A stretch of 64,000 nt of DNA from a bacterium 1XD42-1 (lineage in GTDB: Bacteria; Bacillota; Clostridia; Oscillospirales; Ruminococcaceae). The position numbers and the translations under genes were made by a program. The stretch lies in NCBI GenBank assembly GCA_003612625.1, contig RAZJ01000003.1:113680-177679 (forward strand). The letters are read 5' to 3'. Within the stretch, counting starts at the first letter, position 1; every line of letters begins with the position of its first letter. Shown one piece after another: positions 8,334 to 16,137 of the stretch. The notes below the pieces were generated by a model. The model did not search any database. It worked only from the letters and a program-made list of their open reading frames with translations, and had not been told where the DNA came from.

Positions 8334-9941
8334 TTATGGCTGTGTCAGATCCAGGATACCGATTGCATCTGCAATCTTTTTAAAAATCGGTGCGGCACTG
8401 TCTGAACCGGAATTTCCTCCTTCTACCAAAACAACAATAGCATATCTTGGGGTATCTGCCGGATAAAATCCCGCAAACCATGCGTGTACAATTTCACTGT
8501 CTTCTTTACCCGGCGTCCGGTAAATTCCGGTTTGTGCGGAGGCTGTCTTTCCTCCTGCCTGACCCCGCAAAGGCCGTGCTTTTTCCCCGCTTCCTTCTTC
8601 CACATTTGCCACAAGGCATTCCCTTAAAATATCTGAGGTTTTTTCAGAAAATACCCGGTTGCTTGCATATACAGGCATATGGTTTTTTATAACTTCCCCG
8701 TTTTCTGTTTCGCCTTCAATCAGCCGGGGCGTTACCGCATATCCGCCATTTGCCACAGCACAAATCATTTGGGCAATTTGGATTGGAGTAGCTGTCAGGC
8801 TTCCTTGTCCAAAGGAAAGGTTTGCTAAAGCTGCCGGATTTTCTAATTCCTGCTGGCTTGGCAAGGTTCCGCTTTGGGTAACAAGATCTTCTGAAAGATA
8901 AGATGCGCGGGAAAACCCAATGGAACGGGCCAACGCTGTGATACGGTTTCCGGTCGCAATCCTGCCTAAATGGATAAAATACGGATTACAGGAAATTTCC
9001 AAAGCCCGTTTTAAATCCAATTCCCCATGTCCAGGACGCCAGTGGCAATAAAAAATATGGTTAGAAACGTCAATATATCCTTTACAGGTATACGGGGTAT
9101 ACCTGCCAAAGCCATTTTCCAAAGCTGCGGCAGCAACAATCAGTTTAAAAGTCGAACCCACACTGTATGGGGAAAATGCCCGGTTGACAAAAGGACTGTT
9201 TTTATCTTGCAGGCTTTCTGCCAAATGGTTGGCATCATAAGCCGGCAAGGAAACAGATGCCAGCAGATTGCCCGTATTGACATCCATTACAACTGCCGCG
9301 CCTTTTTCCACTTTCGCCATGGCATTTTGTGCTGCCCGCTGAATCCCGGCATCTAAGGTTAATACCACCCCGCCGGCATCCTGATAATTATCTGTTATGA
9401 CTTCCGGCTCTATATCTAATGTCCTTCCTGCCGCATCTATGGTATACCGGAGCTGCAAGCTCCCGCTATGGGCTTCTAATATATCATTACAGGCCAATTC
9501 AACGCCGGCTGCACCTTCCTTATGATCGGGAGCAAGGTAGCCTATAATATGTGGTGCAAGCTGTCCGTCAGAATACCGCTGAGCCACATCAAACATTTGA
9601 ATCCCATGGGCATAAATATCTTCTTCCGGGTACAGCAGATATGGTTGTCTGGCCTGGCCATCATAAGAAATTTCTTTTTGCTGGGAAAATTCAGCCAATG
9701 CTTTTACAGTTTCCGGAATCGGCGCTACGGCCGCAACCGGTTTTATTTTTGTTCCCACCAATGGCTGCATATTCCGGTCATAAATCATGCCTCTGGTCCG
9801 GTCTACCTCCAACAAAAAACCGCTTTGGGTATTTGCCACGGAAGCTAATGTATCTCCCATTGTCAAAGCATAAATCCGGCATACCATCCCGGCAAATAAT
9901 GCTACCATTACAATATATAAACCTGCTGCTTTCCTATACAT
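8334..9941 (-). CDS. Class B penicillin-binding protein (transpeptidase)
   Basis: 535 aa from the ATG at 9941 (AGGGG upstream); longer frames would translate the prfB terminator. An N-terminal membrane anchor (about 5-25) is followed by a dimerisation region containing DRTRGMIYDRN and the transpeptidase domain. Active-site motifs are STFK (S263, K266) and SCN (317-319). The usual KTG triad reads KTA (465-467, context GGKTASAQTG). It cross-links peptidoglycan on the outer face of the membrane. No PASTA domains are present, so it is shorter than SpoVD. It could be an FtsI/SpoVD/PbpA-type enzyme; which one cannot be decided here. Confidence 0.88.
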   Translation of the reverse strand: MYRKAAGLYIVMVALFAGMVCRIYALTMGDTLASVANTQSGFLLEVDRTRGMIYDRNMQPLVGTKIKPVAAVAPIPETVKALAEFSQQKEISYDGQARQPYLLYPEEDIYAHGIQMFDVAQRYSDGQLAPHIIGYLAPDHKEGAAGVELACNDILEAHSGSLQLRYTIDAAGRTLDIEPEVITDNYQDAGGVVLTLDAGIQRAAQNAMAKVEKGAAVVMDVNTGNLLASVSLPAYDANHLAESLQDKNSPFVNRAFSPYSVGSTFKLIVAAAALENGFGRYTPYTCKGYIDVSNHIFYCHWRPGHGELDLKRALEISCNPYFIHLGRIATGNRITALARSIGFSRASYLSEDLVTQSGTLPSQQELENPAALANLSFGQGSLTATPIQIAQMICAVANGGYAVTPRLIEGETENGEVIKNHMPVYASNRVFSEKTSDILRECLVANVEEGSGEKARPLRGQAGGKTASAQTGIYRTPGKEDSEIVHAWFAGFYPADTPRYAIVVLVEGGNSGSDSAAPIFKKIADAIGILDLTQP

Positions 9942-9971
9942 TCCAACGCCCCTAAATAAAATATGAAAAAT

Positions 9972-10013
9972 AAAAAAAGCCTGTATCCCTACAACCATTG
10001 TGGGCATACAGGC
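9972..10013 (-). terminator. Intrinsic terminator of prfB
   Basis: On the minus strand, GCCTGTATGCCC and GGGATACAGGC pair with one bulged base and are followed by seven T residues (9972-9978). It separates prfB from the PBP gene. Confidence 0.85.
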
Positions 10014-10040
10014 AATCTGTTATTCGCTGTTAAAAAAGTT

Positions 10041-11171
10041 TTATTCTTCTTCCGGCTGGCCAAGAGTTCCCAAGCTGGCAGCTTTCAGATAAGCATTGAT
10101 AAAGCCGTCAATATCGCCATCCATGACAGCATTGATATTGCTGTTTTCATATTTGGTGCGGGTATCCTTTGCCAACGTATAAGGCATAAATACATAAGAA
10201 CGGATTTGGCTTCCCCAGGCAATTTTCATTTGATCGCCTTTGATCTCGTTAATGTTATTTAAGTGCTCCCGTTCTTTAATTTCCAATAATTTCGCTGCCA
10301 GCATTTTCATACACATTTCCCTGTTTTGGAACTGGCTCCGTTCATTTTGGCAGGATACCACAATTCCAGTAGGCTTATGAGTCAGGCGGACAGCAGAAGA
10401 TGTTTTATTAACATGCTGGCCTCCTGCACCGGATGCCCGGAATACAGCCATTTCAATATCTTCCGGATTGATTTCAATGGTTTTATCATCCGGCAGCTCC
10501 GGCAGGACTTCCACTGAAGCAAAAGAAGTATGCCTGCGCCCGGAAGCATCATAAGGGGATACCCGTACCAAACGGTGGACACCGCTTTCTGAACGTAAGA
10601 AGCCATAGGCATTTTCCCCTTGGATCAGCATAGAAGCGCTTTTTAAGCCGCCTTCGTCATCATCCAAATAATCCAATACCCTTACTTTAAAACCATGCCG
10701 TTCTGCCCAGCGGGTATACATCCGGTACAGCATTTGCGCCCAGTCTTGGGCTTCTGTTCCCCCTGCCCCCGCATGGAAAGTAACAATGGCATTATTGCTG
10801 TCATATTCCCCGGTCAGCAAGGTTGCCAGCTTTTCGGCTTCCAGTTCCTTTTCAAAGCGTTCCACATCGCTTTTAGCTTCTTCAAAAACAGAAGCGTCTT
10901 CTTCTTCATCCGCTAAGGCAATCAAGGTTAAAGTATCATCATAAAGAGATTTTAAACCATCACATATTTCAATTTTTCCACGTACTTTTGCCATTTCCAA
11001 CTGGTTTTTTTGAGATTTCTCCAAATCATTCCAAAACCCGGGAACTGTTGTTTTTTCTTCCAATTCTGCCAGCTTGCGGTGGAGCCCGTCATATCCGGCA
11101 GCTTGAATATAATCCTCCAATTCCTGGCCATGGGCTTCCAAACGCAGCCTTAATTCTTCAAATTGCAGCAT
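10041..11171 (-). CDS. prfB: Peptide chain release factor 2
   Basis: 376 aa. RF2 recognises UGA/UAA stop codons and triggers peptidyl-tRNA hydrolysis. The catalytic GGQ lies in [19 protein letters not shown] and the stop-codon reading region is [15 protein letters not shown]. Start 11171 is chosen because AAGGAG lies 9 bases upstream; the GTG at 11189 would put that site inside the coding region. The frame is continuous through the N-terminal helices, so the common autoregulatory +1 frameshift at an early in-frame UGA is absent. Confidence 0.95.
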   Translation of the reverse strand: MLQFEELRLRLEAHGQELEDYIQAAGYDGLHRKLAELEEKTTVPGFWNDLEKSQKNQLEMAKVRGKIEICDGLKSLYDDTLTLIALADEEEDASVFEEAKSDVERFEKELEAEKLATLLTGEYDSNNAIVTFHAGAGGTEAQDWAQMLYRMYTRWAERHGFKVRVLDYLDDDEGGLKSASMLIQGENAYGFLRSESGVHRLVRVSPYDASGRRHTSFASVEVLPELPDDKTIEINPEDIEMAVFRASGAGGQHVNKTSSAVRLTHKPTGIVVSCQNERSQFQNREMCMKMLAAKLLEIKEREHLNNINEIKGDQMKIAWGSQIRSYVFMPYTLAKDTRTKYENSNINAVMDGDIDGFINAYLKAASLGTLGQPEEE

Positions 11172-11223
11172 CCCATTTTGCTCCTTCACTCATACAACAA
11201 TAAAATCAACAACAATACTAACC

Positions 11224-11252
11224 ATTATACTATATCAATCCTCTGCTGTAAA
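11224..11252 (-). promoter_or_regulatory. Promoter of prfB
   Basis: Minus strand TTTACA, 17-base spacer, TATAAT. The leader is about 45 bases before the AAGGAG ribosome site. Confidence 0.75.
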
Positions 11253-11287
11253 TAATTTTTTCCGTGGATTTGTTCATAAATAGGCGC

Positions 11288-11316
11288 TTGTTTTTTTCAT
11301 TATTTTTTTGTATGAT
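11288..11316 (+). promoter_or_regulatory. Promoter of the zinc-ribbon membrane protein gene
   Basis: TTGTTT (11288-11293), 17 bases, TATGAT (11311-11316). An earlier in-frame TTG (11308) overlaps this -10 element, which rules it out as the translation start. Confidence 0.6.
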
Positions 11317-11349
11317 TGGAAATGTGAATATTGTGGGAAGGTGATATTT

Positions 11350-12351
11350 TTGGCAAATTACTTTGGCGCAGAGTGCCCAGCCTGCGGCAAAACATTTCAT
11401 GAAAATGATGATATTGTAGTATGCCCTATTTGCGGGGCACCCCATCATCGTGCCTGTTACCAGCAATCTGGTAAATGTACATTTGATCATTTACATGCAC
11501 AAGGGTATATGTGGGAACCTCCTCAGCCCCAGCAGCAAGATCCGGAAACAGACTTTCAGAAAGACAATGAAGGGAAAATCTGCCCAACCTGCGGGACAGC
11601 GGTTGCTCCTGGGACGATTTTCTGTTGGAAATGCGGGACGCCTTTAGGGGAAAATAATATGTCCCATAAAATGGCTGCTGCTTATTATACGATGGCCTTT
11701 GGGGGCGTTTCTCCGGAAGAAGATATTTTAGGGGTCAGTGCAAGAGATTTAGCCCTTTATGTAGGACAGGGTTCCCATTATTTTCTCCCCCGCTTCCGTG
11801 ATTTAGCGGCAGGAAAGCCTTTTGCTATTAACCTTCCCGCTTTGCTGAATTTTTTTTACTTCTTCTACCGTAAAATGTATGTAATAGGAGCCGCATTACT
11901 GGGCCTTTATGCAATTACTTTAATTCCTTCTTTTGTGATAGCTTCTGAGATGGTTTCTTATTTGGCAGCCCATTTCAATGAATTTATTTCCACAATGGAT
12001 TTGGCCAGTGTGATGTCAAATTTTCAGCCCCAGAAAAATCTTTGGGCTGTATCCCTGCTCCCTTATATGCGGTATATTATTACGGCTGTTTCCATTTGTT
12101 TATCCCTGTTTGGGAACCGGATGTATCTGTACAGTGCTGTACACCATATTAAAAAAATCCATCTCCGCTGTGAACAATCTCCTGAGGGCTTTAACGACCA
12201 TGTTTATACAGAAATGCTGGCACGGCGGGGGCATACCAGCTTTGGTATGGTTATTATTGTATTTGTTGGGATTGTTGCAGCATATTTTTTAATCTCTTTT
12301 CTGCTTATGCTCCCAAATATGGATGCTTTTTATTATGCCTTAGGACAATAA
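11350..12351 (+). CDS. Zinc-ribbon/RING-like membrane protein (DUF2628-type)
   Basis: 333 aa from a TTG at 11350 preceded by AAGGTGAT. The N-terminus has two cysteine clusters: CPACG/CPICG with HHRACYQQSGKC (a prokaryotic RING-like treble clef), then CPTCG and CWKCG (zinc ribbon). A soluble linker leads to a membrane domain with three or four hydrophobic helices (about 175-205, 230-270, 300-325). This cysteine-then-membrane layout matches Clostridia RING-finger/DUF2628 proteins of unknown function. It is probably co-transcribed with galU, which starts 21 bases downstream. Confidence 0.7.
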   Translation: MANYFGAECPACGKTFHENDDIVVCPICGAPHHRACYQQSGKCTFDHLHAQGYMWEPPQPQQQDPETDFQKDNEGKICPTCGTAVAPGTIFCWKCGTPLGENNMSHKMAAAYYTMAFGGVSPEEDILGVSARDLALYVGQGSHYFLPRFRDLAAGKPFAINLPALLNFFYFFYRKMYVIGAALLGLYAITLIPSFVIASEMVSYLAAHFNEFISTMDLASVMSNFQPQKNLWAVSLLPYMRYIITAVSICLSLFGNRMYLYSAVHHIKKIHLRCEQSPEGFNDHVYTEMLARRGHTSFGMVIIVFVGIVAAYFLISFLLMLPNMDAFYYALGQ

Positions 12352-12372
12352 AAATGGGAAAGGAACTTTTTT

Positions 12373-13245
12373 ATGAAAGTTACAAAAGCAGTTATTCCTG
12401 CCGCTGGTCTTGGGACACGGGTTTTGCCTGCCTCAAAAGCTGTACCCAAAGAAATGCTTCCTATTGTCGATAAGCCTGCCATTCAATACATTGTAGAAGA
12501 AGCGGTAGCTGCTGGAATAACAGATATTCTCGTCATTACAAGCCGCGGAAAATCATTGATTGAGGATCATTTCGATCATGCGCCCGAACTGGAGCAAAAG
12601 CTTCTCGCCAATGAAAAACAGGATTTATATGATACAGTTGTTTCTTTAGCTCATATTTGCAACATTCAGTATGTACGCCAAAAGGAAACAAAAGGCTTAG
12701 GCCATGCAGTATGGTGTGCAAAATCTTTTGTTGGGGATGAACCTTTTGCGGTTTTATATGGGGATGATGTTATTATTCCCCCTTCCCGCCCAGCCATTGG
12801 CGAAATGATCGCTGCTTATGAAGAATATGGGAAATGTGTTGTAGGTATCAAACGTGTTTCCTTAAAACAAATTACAAAATACTGTACTTTAGGAGTCAAA
12901 AAAATTTCCGATCATATTTATGATGTATATGACATGATCGAAAAGCCTACGCCAGATGAGGTAATTTCTGATTTTGCGATATTAGGCCGTTGTTTGCTGA
13001 CATCCGATATTTTTGATTTGCTGGAAAAAACACCGCCTTCCCGGAATGGGGAAATCCAGCTTACCGATGCCATGCGGGTTTTAGCCCGGAGGGGTAATAT
13101 GATGGGTGTGGAATATTCTGGAACCCGTTATGACATGGGAAATAAATTAGGTATTTTACAAGCCACCGTAGAAGTCGGCTTATCTCATCCTGAAATTGGC
13201 AGTGATTTCAGGGATTATTTAAAAGAAATCGCTAAATCACTATAA
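12373..13245 (+). CDS. galU: UTP-glucose-1-phosphate uridylyltransferase
   Basis: 290 aa, full length. It makes UDP-glucose from glucose-1-phosphate and UTP for glycolipid, teichoic acid and exopolysaccharide synthesis. Visible motifs are the nucleotidyltransferase loop PAAGLGTRVLPASKAVPKEM, VDKPAIQYIVEEA, and the uridine/sugar-binding YGDDVI and RYDMGNKLG segments. The ribosome site AAAGGAAC precedes the ATG. It lies between the zinc-ribbon gene and the PH-domain gene with short gaps, suggesting one operon. Confidence 0.96.
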   Translation: MKVTKAVIPAAGLGTRVLPASKAVPKEMLPIVDKPAIQYIVEEAVAAGITDILVITSRGKSLIEDHFDHAPELEQKLLANEKQDLYDTVVSLAHICNIQYVRQKETKGLGHAVWCAKSFVGDEPFAVLYGDDVIIPPSRPAIGEMIAAYEEYGKCVVGIKRVSLKQITKYCTLGVKKISDHIYDVYDMIEKPTPDEVISDFAILGRCLLTSDIFDLLEKTPPSRNGEIQLTDAMRVLARRGNMMGVEYSGTRYDMGNKLGILQATVEVGLSHPEIGSDFRDYLKEIAKSL

Positions 13246-13260
13246 GGAGGATTTCCTGGT

Positions 13261-13665
13261 ATGCCAGATATGGAGCTTATTTGGAAGGATCGGAAAAGAA
13301 TTTTAGGGATGCCTATTACTTTTACAAAGTATTCCATGTCAAAAGACCGTCTGTTTTTAGAAACAGGGCTTTTAAATATGAATCAGGAAGAAATCCTATT
13401 ATACCGGGTACGGGACATCAGCCTTCATATCAGCTTATGGCAGCGGCTGTTTGGAGTCGGTACTATTATTGTAAAATCTTCCGACCAGACTCTTCCAGAG
13501 CTTCATATTGAAAATATCAAAAGTCCCCGCATTGTCAAAGAGCAGATCCACACGCATGTAGAAAAAATGAAAATTGCCCGTCAAATGCGCATTGGAGAAA
13601 TTGTAGATGATGGGGATATGGATCATGAATGTTGTCATGAAGATGGTACATCTTTTCCTGCTTAA
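13261..13665 (+). CDS. Bacterial PH-domain protein (bPH2/YdbT-like)
   Basis: 134 aa, soluble as read. Residues about 15-100 resemble a bacterial pleckstrin-homology (DUF304/bPH2) domain: TFTKYSMSKDRLFLETGLLN, EEILLYRVRDISL, FGVGTIIVKSSD and IKSPRIVKEQI match the strand pattern of that family. The acidic, histidine/cysteine-containing tail (GDMDHECCHEDG) is unusual. It starts 15 bases after galU behind AAGGAGG and is followed by a terminator. The function is unknown. Confidence 0.8.
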   Translation: MPDMELIWKDRKRILGMPITFTKYSMSKDRLFLETGLLNMNQEEILLYRVRDISLHISLWQRLFGVGTIIVKSSDQTLPELHIENIKSPRIVKEQIHTHVEKMKIARQMRIGEIVDDGDMDHECCHEDGTSFPA

Positions 13666-13720
13666 AAATTAGCCTAATCAAAATTTTCCTTTAAATATGA
13701 TTTATTGATTTTAAAACTAC

Positions 13721-13765
13721 AAAAAGTTCTTGGTATTATAAAATACTAAGAACTTTTTATTTTTA
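13721..13765 (+). terminator. Intrinsic terminator after the PH-domain gene
   Basis: AAAAAGTTCTTGGTATT pairs with the matching arm ending at 13758 around a short loop, followed by TATTTTTATTT. It ends the galU operon before the accessory insert. Confidence 0.85.
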
Positions 13766-13810
13766 TTTATTTTTTTAATAATAAAAGCTAAATTAATAGT
13801 ATTTTTCTTA

Positions 13811-13839
13811 TTGACAAATTTTAGGTACGATGGTATATT
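13811..13839 (+). promoter_or_regulatory. Strong promoter of the protease gene
   Basis: Consensus TTGACA (13811-13816), 17-base spacer, TATATT (13834-13839) with an extended TG one base before it. It predicts a roughly 200-base leader before the protease ATG at 14044. Confidence 0.85.
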
Positions 13840-13907
13840 ATGTATGTAATTAAAATATTAAATACATAAAAATAATATATTTATTATATAATCTTATTTT
13901 TGCAGGA

Positions 13908-13961
13908 TATAAAGATTATATATTCCTTACTCACGAGTAAGGATACTATAAAGATTTATAT
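13908..13961. repeat. Direct repeats flanking a dyad in the protease leader
   Basis: TATAAAGATTATAT (13908-13921) and TATAAAGATTTATAT (13947-13961) are near-identical direct repeats 39 bases apart. Between them TCCTTACTC (13924-13932) and GAGTAAGGA (13935-13943) make a perfect 9-bp dyad with a 2-base centre. The dyad could be a protein operator or an RNA hairpin. No known riboswitch class is recognised. Confidence 0.75.
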
Positions 13962-13975
13962 TGCAAGGAGTTGAT

Positions 13976-14080
13976 ATGGCCCAAAATCATCATTCGTTGT
14001 TTTGCCCTAAACAAAATTCTAAAATTTTGAAAGAAATGATATTATGTCAAAAGCAACACCTATTCCCAAAAATCCATTAG
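13976..14080 (+). CDS. Possible 34-aa leader ORF overlapping the protease start
   Basis: ATG at 13976 sits 5 bases after a strong AAGGAG (13965-13970). The reading frame runs 34 codons (starting MAQNHHSLFC) and stops at 14080, 37 bases inside the protease gene in a different frame. It is the best ribosome site in the region, better than the one before the protease ATG. It may couple or limit protease translation. Its expression is inferred only from the ribosome site, and the peptide resembles nothing I recognise. Confidence 0.45.
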   Translation: MAQNHHSLFCPKQNSKILKEMILCQKQHLFPKIH

Positions 14081-15105
14081 ATTTGTTGATTGATTCTTTG
14101 AATCCAGCATTACATAGTGGCCTTTACTACAATGAAAATCATCAATTGTGTTTGGGTTCACCGGACTCAGAAGCTCTAAAGAAAGAACTTTCTTCTCACA
14201 ATATGAGCGATATGGAAACCTTTGAAATTGTCAATACAAAGTATTCAATAAAAGATCTAAGCAAAGCTCAAGAGCAACTTCTTGAACAAAGAGAACTGTT
14301 AGGCATTTCAGCAGTAGGTTTTGATATTTTAAATAATGGACTAGCCCTTTTTGTACCAGATATAAAAACACGAAATAGCAATGACTTTGCATCTATTGTA
14401 AATATGCCTATTGTTATTGTACCCGACATTTATGTTAATAATAAGCCTATTGCTTCTGAACCTAAAGAAGAAAAACAAGATTTAATATCCGAAAAAGAAA
14501 TACAGGCACGTATTACTCTAAAATCCGGCTCATGGCTTGCTAAATCCTCTGGTAATAACTGGTGTACATTAGGTGCTTGGGCCCTCCATAACAATGGTGA
14601 TGTTGGTTTTGTTACGTCCGCTCATGGTTGGGGTTCTATTGGTTGTAGAGCTTATTCTGGAAGCACTATAATAGGAACATCTACTGAAAAACAGCAAGCG
14701 GGATCCGTCGATGCGATTTTCTTTAGAAAAAATAGTAATTTGACATGGGGCGGTTATCGCAACGGAAATCCTATTGATCAGATTTCTAACCCAAGAGTCA
14801 ATGATTCTGTTACAATGTTGGGTGTTCGGGGAACCAAAACAGGAAGGGTTATGTATATTAATATCAGCGGTAATTTTGAAGATGGTTATTTTTCTGATAT
14901 GTTTTGTTATAATTTTATGCCTATTGCGGGTGATAGTGGTTCTGCAATTATTGCAAGAAGAAACTCTCAAGATGTTTTAGTAGGACTCAATAAATCTCAA
15001 TGGTGGACAGATAATGTTGTAGATGATAATAATACTACAACTTGGGGTGCTGGCTCTAAAGCCTTTAATATAGACCGTGCCTTAGATTTAGAATTTGCTA
15101 ACTAA
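14044..15105 (+). CDS. Trypsin-like (S1-family) serine protease, no signal peptide
   Basis: 353 aa. Residues 1-150 look like a prodomain, and 155-350 form a chymotrypsin-fold domain. The triad is visible as VTSAHGWG (H194), GSVDAIFF (D223) and AGDSGSAI (S298). Cysteines at 174, 201 and 288 are available. No signal peptide or membrane segment is present, so it is either cytoplasmic or exported non-classically. An in-frame stop at 14020 fixes the ATG at 14044. The gene is conspicuously AT-rich compared with its neighbours, and with the next gene it forms a compact insert between housekeeping operons. Its substrate is unknown. Confidence 0.82.
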   Translation: MSKATPIPKNPLDLLIDSLNPALHSGLYYNENHQLCLGSPDSEALKKELSSHNMSDMETFEIVNTKYSIKDLSKAQEQLLEQRELLGISAVGFDILNNGLALFVPDIKTRNSNDFASIVNMPIVIVPDIYVNNKPIASEPKEEKQDLISEKEIQARITLKSGSWLAKSSGNNWCTLGAWALHNNGDVGFVTSAHGWGSIGCRAYSGSTIIGTSTEKQQAGSVDAIFFRKNSNLTWGGYRNGNPIDQISNPRVNDSVTMLGVRGTKTGRVMYINISGNFEDGYFSDMFCYNFMPIAGDSGSAIIARRNSQDVLVGLNKSQWWTDNVVDDNNTTTWGAGSKAFNIDRALDLEFAN

Positions 15106-15126
15106 TATTTTGGTCGGTATTTCTGA

Positions 15127-15158
15127 ATTTAGTCAAGGGCTTAAGCCCTTGACTAAAT
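15127..15158 (+). terminator. 32-bp perfect palindrome between the protease and secreted-protein genes
   Basis: Each half is the 16 bases ATTTAGTCAAGGGCTT or its complement, with no loop bases between the arms. CTGTTTT follows. It could be a terminator/attenuator limiting the downstream gene, or a site for a dimeric protein. The downstream gene has no clear promoter in the 42 bases left, so partial read-through is likely. Confidence 0.6.
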
Positions 15159-15200
15159 CTGTTTTACCCCTTATAATGTTTCATGAAAGGAATGATAAAT

Positions 15201-16073
15201 ATGTACAAATTAAAGAGAAAAATTATTTCCATTTTAGCTATTATAATTAGCCTATTGAGTTACAGTATATCTATTTCTGCACTTACATCGTCAAACATAC
15301 AAGAAACTCTACAAAGCTATTCTAAAATGGATGATTATAGTCTGCAAAGCATACGATGGATTAACTTTGATCGCTACACTGCCGCACACTACAAACCGGA
15401 CGATAATACTTACGTAGATTTGCATTCATTAAACCCGGTTTCAGGTCAACTGTCTGCAAATTCTGTGCCTATACGTGATTTTCAATATGTAGTATATATA
15501 GAAAAAGATAAATTCACTACACGTTATACTTATACATTTTATGAAAATGGATTTATCGAATTAACCGATTGTCCTTCTCATAGTTTTTCTAAAAGTTGCT
15601 ATTTTAATGTAGATAAAACAGCGTATGCGCAATTTTTAAGTGATGCTGACAAAATATGGAACAACATACAATCCTGGAAACCTCTTTGGCCTGAATATGC
15701 CATTGCTCAAAATGTTCAAAAAATTACTTATACTTCTTCTGACAGAAAACACAGTATATCCCAAACAGAACCACCTGATTGGCGTTTGAAGCATTGGGAC
15801 GAAATTAAATATATAGATCCCGTTAAGAATGATTCCGTTAAAACAGTAAAAAAAGATTCTGTAATAAAAAATGCTGCGAAAATTACAGTGGAATATAATA
15901 CAGGCGCAATATTTGAAATTTGGCAAAATTCAGAACATACTTTAGTGAAAGCAAGCAATATGGATTATGCTGTTCTTTATGAAACTGCCAAAGACGATAA
16001 TAAAATTAGTGGGATTGATTGTGTTAACCGATTGGCTAAAGGACGCCCGCTTCCCTTCCCTCCAAATACCTAA
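15201..16073 (+). CDS. Secreted protein of unknown function
   Basis: 290 aa. ATG 15201 is chosen because AAAGGAA lies 9 bases upstream; two earlier in-frame ATGs overlap that site. A basic start (MYKLKRK) and a hydrophobic stretch ending SISISALT form a clear signal peptide. The mature part is rich in aromatic and polar residues and beta-prone. Two stretches (about 105-145 and 220-265) look loosely alike in strand pattern. No catalytic motif is recognised. It follows the protease gene across the 32-bp palindrome and shares its AT-rich composition. It may be the protease's partner or substrate, but that is inference from position only. Confidence 0.7.
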   Translation: MYKLKRKIISILAIIISLLSYSISISALTSSNIQETLQSYSKMDDYSLQSIRWINFDRYTAAHYKPDDNTYVDLHSLNPVSGQLSANSVPIRDFQYVVYIEKDKFTTRYTYTFYENGFIELTDCPSHSFSKSCYFNVDKTAYAQFLSDADKIWNNIQSWKPLWPEYAIAQNVQKITYTSSDRKHSISQTEPPDWRLKHWDEIKYIDPVKNDSVKTVKKDSVIKNAAKITVEYNTGAIFEIWQNSEHTLVKASNMDYAVLYETAKDDNKISGIDCVNRLAKGRPLPFPPNT

Positions 16074-16081
16074 AATTTCAT

Positions 16082-16128
16082 AAAAAACGCCGGAAAGGGA
16101 TATTGCAAAATCCTTTCCGGCGCTTTTT
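16082..16128. terminator. Bidirectional terminator
   Basis: CGCCGGAAAGG-type arms (16088-16102 with 16110-16123) flanked by A-rich and T-rich runs. It separates the secreted-protein gene from the convergent flavodiiron gene. Confidence 0.85.
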
Positions 16129-16137
16129 ATTATATCA

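Noticed and set aside
9942..10007. Longer N-terminus for the PBP
   Set aside because: Those codons translate the prfB terminator; the ribosome site supports the ATG at 9941.
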